Of a stretch of 23,737 nucleotides of DNA, positions 7,998 to 16,662 are shown one piece after another. The position numbers and the translations under genes are program-made. The stretch is from IMG/VR virus record IMGVR_UViG_3300025141_007001, positions 1-23,737 of that record; one strand, given 5' to 3'. Within the stretch, counting starts at the first letter, position 1. The number at the start of each line of letters is the position of its first letter. The notes beneath the pieces were generated by a model. The model saw only the letters and a list, made by a program, of their open reading frames with translations. It did no database searches and was not told where the DNA came from. The stretch is from a virus.

Positions 7998-10148
7998 TTA
8001 TCCTCCGCCACCGAATAGCTGACCCAATATATCTACAGCCTGGTCGCCACGCTTCCGACGCTCTTCGGCTTTAAGCTCCTCGGACGTCATCCATTCAGGC
8101 TTCCGCTGTTTGATCTGCTCGACAATATTCAATACGTCTCTTGCACCGATGGACTTATCTTTCTTGGCCATATCGAGCATTTGTCTAAGTGCCTCGTCCG
8201 GCGGAAGCTCCCGAGACTGATCCTCTACTAGGTCGACCAACTGGTCGCCGGTTAGCTTACCCTGGTCTATTCCAGCCTGGACTTCAGAACTCAGGCCTTT
8301 GTAGTAATTGTTCCAAGCCTGCTGGTATTTATTTTCTGTACCGGCAGCGGACTCTGCGGTCTTCTGAATGTTGAGATTCTGCTTGGTTCCTTCGGTAGCA
8401 GTCTTGGCATCGGTCAGTGCAATATCAGCCTTGCTCTCGGGTGCGATGGTTTTCCTGATCTCATCCTGGAGCTTGGCCCTAGAATCGGCGAGACTACCTT
8501 GCTTGCCATATTTAGACTGCTTGTCCTTTTCAGTCTGAGTCTTCTCATTGATCAGATTGATACTAGGCTGTCGGCTTTCGTTTTCAGTCTGAGTCTTCGC
8601 ATCACTCAGCAGTGACTTCGATAAGTAATCCTGGCCCTTGAAGTATTCAGAGGTGAACTTCGGTTCCCGCATTACCTGCTCAGTGACCGTCTCTTCATTG
8701 ATTCCTCTGGCCCTAGCCTGCTCGGTCATCATCTTGTATTCATTCAACCCAATCTTGCTGGCATTCAACGCAGAGTCTAAACCGTACTGCCGGTTGGAGT
8801 CATATCGATCAAGCCCCATCTTCACATACTCGGGACCCCCGAAACCCATCAACGCACCTCGCAATGAGGATGACGTCCTGGTCGAGCCGAACGGGTACTG
8901 GCTTGGGGCTGCCTGGGGAGCTTGTCGATAGGCGGCGTCGAGGTAAGGCTGGGCCGCTCCATTTATACCTTGTGGGGACTGGCCCCGGTACATCGGGTTC
9001 TGTCCTTCCTTGCCATTGATGAAGATTCCATTGCCCCTCGGTTGAGGATTCATCTTTCTCATCCAGTCATGCTCGCCCTCTACGAAACCTTGGGCTCCAT
9101 CCGGCATAATCCCCTGCGTGCCTCGCCCTTGCTGTTGGAGCTTGTTGAACCCCGGCTGCTGCTGGCCCTGCATGAATTGATTGACCCCAGCTCCGGCGAT
9201 AAACGGTGCGACCTCCGGCGGAAGTCCACCGTTGGGTTGAGCCCGTTTCATAGCCTGCTGGTACGCAGCTTGAGCCTGGGCTTGCCGCTGCATCCGCCGC
9301 TTGGCATCACCCTTAGTTAAATCTACACGGTTGCCTGTGCCAGGAGCCTGCGGACCTGTGATCTCGTTGACCATTGAACTCCTTGCGTCCTGAGACAATC
9401 CACCGGCAACATGATCCACGGCATCACGGGCATATTTCTGAGTGAGGCTGCCGGGGAGGTCTATCCCGAGCGTTCCGCCGCCACTCATACCAGCCCTATT
9501 GCCGCCGCCCATTCCGAGGCCACCATGGCCACCCAGGCCGCTGCCGCCCATCATGTCGCCTGGCATCATACCCATACTGCCCGGCTTCGGTGGGCCAAAC
9601 TGTTGCATCTGAGCCCCATACGGATTGCTACTATTATTTGAACCGATACCAAGGTCTAAGCCTTTTCCTGCATCAGGAGATATAACTTTACCAGTGCCGC
9701 CTGGTGCAAAATCTCCAGTGTCATTCAGGTAACTGTTAACTGAAGAGTTGGGGTCTGCCATGATCTGGCGGTTGGATGTCGCAATATCAGACATGCCCAT
9801 ACCGGGGTTGGTCGGTGCAGAAACATCTCCACCTGTCCCCATCCCCTTGGCAACCCCAGTCTGTTTCAATGCCCCGCCCATTGAAGTTCCGCCGGTAACT
9901 CCACCGGCGATGGCATTGGGTATCATCTTCGCCCAGTCGAGGCCGACCTGCTCACGGGCAGCCTGGCGTTGGGCTCTGATCTGGCGTTCCATATCAGCCT
10001 TGCGGCGAGAACGCTCTGCTCGCTTCTGAATCATATCGTGGTGCAAGGACATATTTAGACGTCCAGTTGCAGCCGAGTTGCCCATGTTGCCACCCAGTGA
10101 GCTAAACCCTTGTCCTAAACCTTGTGATCCGTATCCTTGGAATCCCAT
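7998..10148 (-). CDS. Putative internal virion protein, Gly/Met-rich N-terminal half, 716 aa
   Basis: The ATG at 10148 is preceded by AAGGAGG about 10 bases upstream, inside the last codons of the previous gene, and the stop is TAA. The N-terminus is glycine-rich, then residues about 38-68 form a strongly charged Arg/Lys helix. Residues about 190-226 are nearly all Gly and Met, and the centre is rich in Gln and Pro. The C-terminal third is helical and charged, with an 18-residue repeat carrying the KTQTE motif near residue 517. No enzymatic motif is visible. Position between the 379-residue protein and the giant protein, and a length close to T7 gp15 (747 residues), suggest an internal virion protein ejected with the DNA. 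That role rests on order and size, not on a recognised domain. Confidence 0.7.
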   Translation of the reverse strand: MGFQGYGSQGLGQGFSSLGGNMGNSAATGRLNMSLHHDMIQKRAERSRRKADMERQIRAQRQAAREQVGLDWAKMIPNAIAGGVTGGTSMGGALKQTGVAKGMGTGGDVSAPTNPGMGMSDIATSNRQIMADPNSSVNSYLNDTGDFAPGGTGKVISPDAGKGLDLGIGSNNSSNPYGAQMQQFGPPKPGSMGMMPGDMMGGSGLGGHGGLGMGGGNRAGMSGGGTLGIDLPGSLTQKYARDAVDHVAGGLSQDARSSMVNEITGPQAPGTGNRVDLTKGDAKRRMQRQAQAQAAYQQAMKRAQPNGGLPPEVAPFIAGAGVNQFMQGQQQPGFNKLQQQGRGTQGIMPDGAQGFVEGEHDWMRKMNPQPRGNGIFINGKEGQNPMYRGQSPQGINGAAQPYLDAAYRQAPQAAPSQYPFGSTRTSSSLRGALMGFGGPEYVKMGLDRYDSNRQYGLDSALNASKIGLNEYKMMTEQARARGINEETVTEQVMREPKFTSEYFKGQDYLSKSLLSDAKTQTENESRQPSINLINEKTQTEKDKQSKYGKQGSLADSRAKLQDEIRKTIAPESKADIALTDAKTATEGTKQNLNIQKTAESAAGTENKYQQAWNNYYKGLSSEVQAGIDQGKLTGDQLVDLVEDQSRELPPDEALRQMLDMAKKDKSIGARDVLNIVEQIKQRKPEWMTSEELKAEERRKRGDQAVDILGQLFGGGG
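8527..8598 (-). repeat. Exact 18-bp direct repeat within the 716-residue protein gene
   Basis: The 18-base unit ttttcagtctgagtcttc occurs at 8527-8544 and 8581-8598, exactly 54 bases apart. Both copies are in frame and encode the motif KTQTE with an 18-residue period. A looser third version (DAKTATEGTK) follows further on. It looks like an internal duplication of a helical segment. Confidence 0.75.
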
Positions 10149-10154
10149 GATTGT

Positions 10155-11294
10155 CTATCCTCCTTCTTTTCCACTAGGGAAAAAACCTGGGAAGAACGCA
10201 TTCGCCATTCCCTGGAATAACATATTCTGATTCTGTTGGCCTGGGGCCGCTGCTTGGTTGAGCATGTCCCAACCCATTCCGCCAGACCCGAGCTTGACCC
10301 CGAGGTCCATCCCTTCCAGGTTGACCGCAGACTCTAATGTCCCCATTGGGTCGAAAGAGCCGCCACTGTATATTTGGTTACGGGCATCCTGGAGTGTGCC
10401 TGGCAGGTTGGCAATACTCTGATCTATACCAAACAGCCCTTGTTGAGCTGTGCCTAAATTATTGAATGCCGTGTCGCGAAGACCGCCTTCGCCAACGACG
10501 TTCTTGTGAAGACCTTGGAATGCACCAGTCCGGCCCATCGAGGCAGCCTGCCTGGCTCCTATGTCGGTCATCAAGGCTTTGCCAGAGAACCCGGTTCCAC
10601 GCTGACCAGCTCGCTGGTTGGCCCCCTTAATCGTACCTTTCATCTGGGTGTTGATCTGAGACTCAGCGTCACGCAGGGCGGAGCCGAGGTCGACGTCCGA
10701 GCGAAGCTTGTTGGGGTCAGCCGCGATCCCCTCGTAGCGGTCGAACTGACCCTGGCGGTAATCGACTCGGCCTTGACCGAACTCCCTGACGTTCCCCAGG
10801 AGCCCACCCATGTCTTGACCAAACTGATTGAGTGTCTTCAGATTACCCCCGGTTCCAGCAGCTCGGGAAATGTATGAATCGATTTCAGCCTGGGGAATAC
10901 CGCTCTCCATGGCATTCAAAAAATTCTGTCGCTCAACCTGCAACCTGGCTTTATCTTCATCAGTTAAGCCTTCTGTATTAAAGACTTCGTCGAACCTGGC
11001 CAAATTGGATTGAATTTCCTCCGGTGAGATCGTGAAGTCATCCTGGATAGAGGCGAGTCCAGTATCAGATGTCTCATTGATTGTTTCGACCAGATTATCA
11101 ACTGAGGGCATCGCATCTAGTGATGCATCCTGAACTGCATTGGCCGCATCATTCGCACCGAAGAAATTGCCAGCGATGTCGAATGGGATTTGAAATATGT
11201 CGCCAATAAAGTTCGCTGTATTGCCGAGGAGGTCCCACGGGTCATAGTAACCCTCTTCGCCGTAACCGGGTTCTGCATTTGGTTGATCTGCCAT
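10155..11294 (-). CDS. Putative internal virion protein, 379 aa
   Basis: The ATG at 11294 follows GAGGTG at a spacing of 4-5 bases, and the TAG stop lies 6 bases before the next gene. The N-terminus has an acidic, aromatic start and a hydrophobic, possibly amphipathic stretch at residues 25-46. Residues about 200-265 are Gly/Ala/Gln-rich and helical, with GANQRAGQRGTGFSG in the middle; such Gly/Ala-rich helices are common in small podoviral ejection proteins. The C-terminus is again aromatic and Gly-rich (FFPGFFPSG). Placement first in the row of three internal-protein candidates matches T7 gp14, though it is longer than gp14. I do not recognise a named family. A tail assembly role is the main alternative. 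Confidence 0.65.
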   Translation of the reverse strand: MADQPNAEPGYGEEGYYDPWDLLGNTANFIGDIFQIPFDIAGNFFGANDAANAVQDASLDAMPSVDNLVETINETSDTGLASIQDDFTISPEEIQSNLARFDEVFNTEGLTDEDKARLQVERQNFLNAMESGIPQAEIDSYISRAAGTGGNLKTLNQFGQDMGGLLGNVREFGQGRVDYRQGQFDRYEGIAADPNKLRSDVDLGSALRDAESQINTQMKGTIKGANQRAGQRGTGFSGKALMTDIGARQAASMGRTGAFQGLHKNVVGEGGLRDTAFNNLGTAQQGLFGIDQSIANLPGTLQDARNQIYSGGSFDPMGTLESAVNLEGMDLGVKLGSGGMGWDMLNQAAAPGQQNQNMLFQGMANAFFPGFFPSGKEGG

Positions 11295-11302
11295 AATTCA
11301 CC

Positions 11303-11623
11303 TCATGTCTTAATTATTTCAAACGACTTATCGAGGTCACCCGGTTCTGTACCGGGAAGCCTGAACAGTTCATCATCGAGGTTGTCACCCTCGGCAAAAT
11401 GGATGTGACCTATTTTCTGGAATAAGTTTCGATGTGAGGATTGAAGGACCAGCCGCCCATCCATAAGCAGCCAGCCCTCGGGTATTGTAGTCTTTTCTCC
11501 ATGCCATGTAATGGAAATCCCGGTAGGAATTATCATTGATAACCTGACGAGGTTGTCGTCGACCCGGTCGAACTCATCTCGGAGCCGCTCGTCTTCCAAG
11601 GGATATACACGTTTATGAATCAT
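11303..11623 (-). CDS. Stand-alone phage tail collar domain protein, 106 aa
   Basis: The start codon at 11623 overlaps the TGA of the nozzle gene as ATGA, indicating translational coupling. Residues 1-30 form a charged helix. Residues about 32-95 show the phage tail collar pattern (PF07484): IPEGWLLMDG, then LFQKIG, then GDNLDDELFRLP, in the expected order and spacing. In longer fibres and microcins this domain sits near the distal or joint part; here it makes up nearly the whole protein. It may be a small tail tip, plug or fibre-attachment part working with the nozzle, as its coupling to that gene suggests. The domain assignment is firm; the role is inferred. Confidence 0.8.
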   Translation of the reverse strand: MIHKRVYPLEDERLRDEFDRVDDNLVRLSMIIPTGISITWHGEKTTIPEGWLLMDGRLVLQSSHRNLFQKIGHIHFAEGDNLDDELFRLPGTEPGDLDKSFEIIKT

Positions 11624-14600
11624 CCACGCAGCCCCTTGTCTGTGAAGTTGATCATATAGCCCAAGAGCGAAATCGGATGAGAGTCGTTACCGGAGAATTC
11701 CAGGCTGATGCTTTTTGCTTCAGCTCCAACATAGTACGGAGTGTCCTCGACTCCTACATAGTCAGGATGATTAACCGGAGGTGGATTGATAAGCCCTCCA
11801 TCTTCATCGACCGGGGCCTTGGCAATAACAAAAAACTTTTTCTCTAACCTTGGAGTTATCAAATTGTCTATAACCGGCTTCAACCCAATTGATACATGTG
11901 AGAAAGCTCCGTCTAAATCAGGATGATCATCTACTCTCCATGAACTGTTTATGTCTCTTATCTTCTTCTTGCTGGACTGATCTCCGAAACTCAGTTCAGG
12001 CAATTTGAAAAACCAGGATATCTGGCCCCCGTTATCATCGAAGTATTCTTCTTTAGGCCTGGAGAATTTAGTTAGCCTTCTGTCTGTAGTACCGCCTAAG
12101 AGCTGAATCTCTCCCTCGGTATCCCTGAAGACGGCAAGAGACAGTGTGCCATGTTCAAAAGCTTCAGGCCCAACAACGCCTTTGCCAAAACCCCAGTTCA
12201 TCCAGGTCTGGGAGTCTTGATCCCAAACCAAGGCATTGCGGTTAGGTGTTTCCTTGTCAACAGAGAGAGTGTCTTCATCGAGCCTGAGAACATAGAACAA
12301 AATATACCTTCGATAATTCGGATCGAAGATCGCGGTCGCATTGCTCATATTGATGTCATGCTTCCAAGTTGATTCTGAAACCCTCGCCCAGGTATCAGCT
12401 ATGATCGCACTGATCATCGTGGCATTGACGCCGTCAAATATATAAACTCCTGATGCACTGGCGTAGTAAAGTACCGACATAGACCCGGTCTTGGCCGAAG
12501 ATACAGCAATGGTCCGGTTGTTTATGCAGCCAGCAGCGTTGCGAATCTTGATGAACGCCAAGCCCTCGTCATCTATCACCGAGATGTCGATGGTGTAGAC
12601 CTCTTCCTCGGTGAAGATCATCAACTGTTCACCGAACGCCTTGATGGCTGTTATGTTTCCCCCTGAAGGCAGAACGTCGAAATTGTATGCAGGTACATAC
12701 TCAGCACCGCTTCGGCCATCTCCCTGTTGAAAAGGTAGACTGTAGTAAACAGTCCGGCCATTGGGCGGAACATAGAAAACCCTGCCCTTGAACTCTTCGA
12801 TGAATGCAGAAGGGGGAGGGACGCCATGGTCTTTGGGAACTGGCCTGCTTTTATTTATTTCAGTGGCATCTTTGAAGTCCTCATAAGAGCCAATGATTTT
12901 ATATTTAGTATCATTCTTGATAACCGTATTGGCACCAGCCGGGGTCTTCCACGCAGCGTTGACAGTAATCAACCTCGGAGTTGCTCCGGCTGAATGATCA
13001 TATTGAGTGATCGTCCTGGTCTGTCCAGCAGCTACGGTGCTTGATCCTGGACTGGTAATAACAACAGTCTTACTTACCATTCCAGTTGCGAAATTGGCGG
13101 CTGAGTGATCCGTGCCGTCGACTTCCATGCTTAACGTATTATTAGTTAATTCATTCTGGGAAGCCGTCTTCTCGGCCCCCGCATCAATGTCCACCTCATC
13201 GACAAAGCTCCAGTCAAATTCCTGGTTAGTACTTATTACACGCCGGTAGATTCTTATCTTATCTGCGAATAAATCCAGCTTGGTTCCAGAATTATGACCG
13301 TACCAGGTTGCCGGGACAGACCAGTGGATCAACATGGAATGCGTGTCTTCCGCGACAGTCCCCAATGCTTCAGCCACAAGCTCGGCGGATGGATCACTTT
13401 CCAATCCAGAGGTGGTATCGTAATAAGTGAATTTATACCCGAAGATTGTTCCAACATCGGCTATTACATTAGCGGGAGTGTTTGTGCTATCGCTTATTTC
13501 AGATGCCGCATTAAAACCAAAACTCTTGATGGGGGCCGCAAGTCCAGCGAGCCTAAGTATGTCGACCCGATTAACACTGGCATAGGCCATGACCGGGGTG
13601 CTCTCGATAAGGACAGACTCATCCTCTTCTTTGATAGGAGTAGCAATGGTCGCTCTTTTTATCCGGCCCTGAGGCTGCCTGCCACCCCAGTATAACATTG
13701 AATTCGGTGCGTCGATAGCCAGGGCTGACACATGGCCATCATTAGGATTTACCCGGTCATCCTTGTCAAAGACCTTTGTCTGGGCTGACTCTGCGGACAT
13801 GTCAGCAGTCCTGAATACTCCCAGACCACCTACCGAAAAGTAGATTCTATTATTCGTTGTGTCTAGTTCCAACTCACCAATCAATTGGGTAGTCGGATTA
13901 GTCAGGGTTATGTGTTGAGTGACTGTCCCCGCCGCAGCATGACTATCGTATTTTCTGATAGCGAAACTTCCTCCAACCAGGGAGGAGAAATAGATATCAT
14001 CATTCGCCACATCGATTACAAGTTCCTGGGCTCCAGTTGTGGTGACCAGGTCGGTCACGCTCCCGCTGCCATCTTCAGCCCCCTTCTGGATTTTCTGAGT
14101 TCCATTGTCAACCCAGAAAACCTCATTGCTTGTATGGTCATGGTCGATACTCACCGGGAACTCCAGCCCGTCATCAGAATCGAATAAGACCTTATAATTC
14201 TCGCCGTCTAAGTCGCACCGAACAATAGCCCCTTTACGTCTCTCGCAGAAATAAACCTTGCCACCGGCTGGATCGATATCAAGGTCAGTAACCCCGTCAA
14301 GATGTTCAAGAAGAATCTCGGCGTTAGTCCCATCCAAGTCTGACCTGGAAAGAGTGCCAAGCAAGTTGTCGGTCCAATATAATTTAAGATTTGTCAAATC
14401 TAGAGAAATACTTGCTGCTCTGGATAGAGAGTCCTTGGATGCAGCCATAAGCGTCCAGCCCCCGGCGTCAGCGTATTCAGCTTCCTGGCCTAGGCTGAAA
14501 TTAAACTGAGCTGCCCCGACATCAGATATCGCTTTGAGCTGGTCATCAGCCAGGGGGTCATACCTATAGAGCTTCGATTCAATTGAACCTATGCTTTGTA

Positions 14601-14853
14601 GAAGAAGTGTATCAGGCCCATTGCCGCCCTCGTCTGGGATTGCATGTATTGTGGCGAGCCGGTCGCCTATAGAATTGGTACTGAGAATAGGGAGTTCTTT
14701 CAGCCCTCGCCTGGGGCGAATCTTGCCGCCATAGACTTCCATGTTAAATGCTTTTGAAAGCTGGCCTGGCTGCAAAAGGTCCCGCGAAGTCAATTCATCT
14801 ATGCCGGAGAATTGACCGTAGTGTGCGAACCGCTTTGCATTTTTTCTTGCCAT
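11620..14853 (-). CDS. Tail nozzle (tubular B / hub-like) protein with inserted YWTD beta-propeller, 1077 aa
   Basis: The ATG at 14853 lies 6 bases after the adaptor stop, with only a weak Shine-Dalgarno sequence. The N-terminus (LLQPGQLSKAFN, then GGKIRPRRG) is typical of podoviral nozzle or stabilisation proteins. Residues about 145-425 contain six motifs of the LDL-receptor YWTD type: KLYWTD 157-162, KVYFCE 199-204, EVFWVD 244-249, DIYFSS 286-291, RIYFSV 336-341 and MLYWGG 386-391. Their spacing is 42-50 residues, and two are followed by DLDG turns, as expected for one six-bladed propeller. Residues about 660-900 return to the usual nozzle pattern (EFKGRVFYV, TVYYSLP, ITAIKAFGEQLMIF, ASGVYIFDG, FDPNYRRYILF, ALVWDQDSQTWMNWG). 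The protein is about 280 residues longer than T7 gp12, close to the size of the extra propeller. It should form the hexameric lower tail below the adaptor ring. Confidence 0.85.
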   Translation of the reverse strand: MARKNAKRFAHYGQFSGIDELTSRDLLQPGQLSKAFNMEVYGGKIRPRRGLKELPILSTNSIGDRLATIHAIPDEGGNGPDTLLLQSIGSIESKLYRYDPLADDQLKAISDVGAAQFNFSLGQEAEYADAGGWTLMAASKDSLSRAASISLDLTNLKLYWTDNLLGTLSRSDLDGTNAEILLEHLDGVTDLDIDPAGGKVYFCERRKGAIVRCDLDGENYKVLFDSDDGLEFPVSIDHDHTSNEVFWVDNGTQKIQKGAEDGSGSVTDLVTTTGAQELVIDVANDDIYFSSLVGGSFAIRKYDSHAAAGTVTQHITLTNPTTQLIGELELDTTNNRIYFSVGGLGVFRTADMSAESAQTKVFDKDDRVNPNDGHVSALAIDAPNSMLYWGGRQPQGRIKRATIATPIKEEDESVLIESTPVMAYASVNRVDILRLAGLAAPIKSFGFNAASEISDSTNTPANVIADVGTIFGYKFTYYDTTSGLESDPSAELVAEALGTVAEDTHSMLIHWSVPATWYGHNSGTKLDLFADKIRIYRRVISTNQEFDWSFVDEVDIDAGAEKTASQNELTNNTLSMEVDGTDHSAANFATGMVSKTVVITSPGSSTVAAGQTRTITQYDHSAGATPRLITVNAAWKTPAGANTVIKNDTKYKIIGSYEDFKDATEINKSRPVPKDHGVPPPSAFIEEFKGRVFYVPPNGRTVYYSLPFQQGDGRSGAEYVPAYNFDVLPSGGNITAIKAFGEQLMIFTEEEVYTIDISVIDDEGLAFIKIRNAAGCINNRTIAVSSAKTGSMSVLYYASASGVYIFDGVNATMISAIIADTWARVSESTWKHDINMSNATAIFDPNYRRYILFYVLRLDEDTLSVDKETPNRNALVWDQDSQTWMNWGFGKGVVGPEAFEHGTLSLAVFRDTEGEIQLLGGTTDRRLTKFSRPKEEYFDDNGGQISWFFKLPELSFGDQSSKKKIRDINSSWRVDDHPDLDGAFSHVSIGLKPVIDNLITPRLEKKFFVIAKAPVDEDGGLINPPPVNHPDYVGVEDTPYYVGAEAKSISLEFSGNDSHPISLLGYMINFTDKGLRG

Positions 14854-14859
14854 TCATAG

Positions 14860-15603
14860 TTACCAATTGTGGAAGAACAAGTCATCGTCCGGTTGAGTAG
14901 CTTCTTGAACAACCCCATCACCTACAGACTGGTCGAGGACAAAATTGTTTTTAAGTTCAAGGTAAATCGATTGTGCTCCAGGCATCAGCGTGTCGTCAGA
15001 GTTCAGTAAGTTGATTACGGCCCTCTGCACCAGAAACTCATGGTGATAATTAGGAAGGCCTGGATAAGACTGGCTGATATCTTGAACAATGCCTTCGTCG
15101 TTCCCGAAGACAGGGATGTTAGTGATCGCTTCGAGCTTCATCACAACGCCACTGGCGTGTACTACTGGGAATACTACATAAACATCCTTCTCGTTATTCG
15201 GGATATCGACATCGTATCTGAGCCACCAGACCAGGCGATTGCGGTCGTCGAACCCGCTGGAGTATGACCACCTGGTTTCATTGAAAGCCTTAACCTGTTT
15301 GGTTGGCTCGTCCTGGGATGTGTCAGTCCTGATCGCCCGGTAAACCCGTTTGAAATAATTGTGACCACTGAACTCATCACCAAGGCCGTCATCAAAGGAG
15401 CAGATGAATTCTTTTGCAGAGCCGTCCGTTGTGATCGTGGCCGTGGATATCAACTGGTGATCGGTGGCATACAGGTTGAGTAGAGTACCCATGAACACAG
15501 CCGCTCGGTTAAGTTCAAACACAATCTCCTCATCGGACCACCGAGTGTGTCGGCGGTCATCGATGCGTCGGCGTGCCAGGAGTATCATTCCATGTTGATT
15601 CAT
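14860..15603 (-). CDS. Head-tail connector adaptor (tubular A-like), 247 aa
   Basis: The ATG at 15603 lies 3 bases after the TAG of the previous gene; no clear Shine-Dalgarno is seen, so translation is probably coupled. The N-terminus carries the usual adaptor signature: ILLARRRIDD, RRHTRWSDEEIVFELNRA, that is, an Arg/Asp-rich start followed by RWSD and a helix ending in LN-A. The middle is a beta-rich insert with many Trp and Tyr (SYSSGFDDRNRLVWWLRYD), and the C-terminus returns to helix (YHHEFLVQRAVINLL). This layout matches T7 gp11-type adaptors. The protein should form the dodecameric ring between portal and nozzle, and its gene lies directly before the nozzle gene as in T7. Confidence 0.8.
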   Translation of the reverse strand: MNQHGMILLARRRIDDRRHTRWSDEEIVFELNRAAVFMGTLLNLYATDHQLISTATITTDGSAKEFICSFDDGLGDEFSGHNYFKRVYRAIRTDTSQDEPTKQVKAFNETRWSYSSGFDDRNRLVWWLRYDVDIPNNEKDVYVVFPVVHASGVVMKLEAITNIPVFGNDEGIVQDISQSYPGLPNYHHEFLVQRAVINLLNSDDTLMPGAQSIYLELKNNFVLDQSVGDGVVQEATQPDDDLFFHNW

Positions 15604-15606
15604 TGT

Positions 15607-16005
15607 CTAAGCCTGGGTGACACAATACATCAGTTCGACTGCGGAACCTGCGGTCTGGGTGTACATGTCGGTAGTTGCGGCAGCACCAGCACAAGTGATA
15701 TTAGGAGCCATAGGAAGGAAAAATCTACCCCCGCCTGGCAGCCTGGCAAATGCCTGATAGCCCTGCCCTATTCTCATTTCAACCCAATTAGTGTCGTCCA
15801 GATTTTCGAAGTATGCCCAGCTCGGTGACGTCACTGGGGTCATAGTGAAGACCGTCTCCGCTGCCGGACATGACTTCGTCCCGGCGAAGTAGATGTTTCC
15901 GGCAACAGTGAACCTGACCGGCCCCTTGTTGTATTGATCAGGGCCGCTATCAAAGTCATTGGTCTGCAACCGGAACTTCGCTTCTACAATTACTTTATTC
16001 GCCAT
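15607..16005 (-). CDS. Beta-rich virion-type protein, 132 aa
   Basis: The ATG at 16005 lies 2 bases after the TAG of the previous gene, so translational coupling is likely. The predicted content is nearly all beta strand, with YFENLDDTNWVEMRIG followed by GYQAFARLPGGGRFFLPMAP. I recall a similar NLD-TN-VE / F-LxPG pattern in small phage structural proteins, but I cannot name the family. It has no signal peptide, membrane segment or catalytic motif. The setting between the terminator and the adaptor suggests a minor head or connector protein. A decoration protein is an alternative. Confidence 0.6.
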   Translation of the reverse strand: MANKVIVEAKFRLQTNDFDSGPDQYNKGPVRFTVAGNIYFAGTKSCPAAETVFTMTPVTSPSWAYFENLDDTNWVEMRIGQGYQAFARLPGGGRFFLPMAPNITCAGAAATTDMYTQTAGSAVELMYCVTQA

Positions 16006-16007
16006 GA

Positions 16008-16607
16008 CTATCTCGCAACCTTCTGGCCTGAATATGAAGCCTTTTTATGGAACTTGGTTTTCTTAGCCTTCGGTGGCTTTCGTTTCTTTTTGAGGTAAGG
16101 CGTCACGATCTCTTCTTCGATCTGCTTATTGAATTCGACATCAGCTTTCTTGCCCTCTTCCTTGCGTTCCCGGCTCTCAGCCACGGCTTCGTGGAAAATC
16201 TCGGCATCGATCCGCTCTTCGCTCCCCTGGCGGCTGGCTTTGTCCCGGCTCCGCAATTCGTCCATGACCCATTGGCCTGGAATCCTTGGTTCGCCGTGAG
16301 GCCACTCCTGGTCGACGTCGAACTGGCAACTGAAGATAAGCCGGAACTCGCTATCAAAGTCCGTACCGCCCGGCTGAGTGATCTGTATGACATGGTGAGC
16401 CGGGCTCATCTGGTTCGGTGCAGTGAATCGGTCATAGACAATTCGAAGCCGAGGGTCCAGCTTCTCCAGGGCGGCGGTCAGGTTCCAATCGACCTCTCCG
16501 CCGACATACATCGCCTCGGGGAGATCGCCCAGGATGCCACCGGACAGTGGACCCATGGGACCGTGTTTCTCGAAATCCAACATTCGCTCGTAGCATCTGG
16601 GAGTCAT
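16008..16607 (-). CDS. Unknown protein with strongly basic C-terminal tail, 199 aa
   Basis: The ATG at 16607 is preceded by AGAGG about 8 bases upstream, just below the terminator at 16621-16662. I do not recognise a family. Residues 1-110 look globular and mixed alpha/beta (EKLDPRLRIVYDRF, RLIFSCQFDVDQEWP). Residues about 115-168 are a charged helix. Residues 171-199 are mostly Lys/Arg (YLKKKRKPPKAKKTKFHKK), resembling a nucleic-acid-binding or capsid-interior tail. It opens the tail module, so a head-completion or packaged-DNA-contacting role is possible but unproven. Confidence 0.65.
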   Translation of the reverse strand: MTPRCYERMLDFEKHGPMGPLSGGILGDLPEAMYVGGEVDWNLTAALEKLDPRLRIVYDRFTAPNQMSPAHHVIQITQPGGTDFDSEFRLIFSCQFDVDQEWPHGEPRIPGQWVMDELRSRDKASRQGSEERIDAEIFHEAVAESRERKEEGKKADVEFNKQIEEEIVTPYLKKKRKPPKAKKTKFHKKASYSGQKVAR

Positions 16608-16620
16608 TATGAAGCCTCTG

Positions 16621-16662
16621 TATAAAAACCAGGCGGCGGCAGGCCTGAACCAGCCGCCGCCT
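16621..16662 (-). terminator. Rho-independent terminator after the head module
   Basis: On the minus strand a perfect 10-bp GC-rich stem (AGGCGGCGGC pairing with GCCGCCGCCT, at 16653-16662 and 16631-16640) with a 12-base loop is followed by GGTTTTTATA. It lies 29 bases beyond the beta-helix gene stop and only 13 bases before the next start codon. It should reduce transcription into the tail module. Confidence 0.85.

Noticed and set aside
16047-16625. Plus-strand 192-residue open frame
   Set aside because: It covers the antisense of the basic-tail gene and the terminator, with Phe/Leu-rich sequence that mirrors Lys/Glu codons on the other strand.
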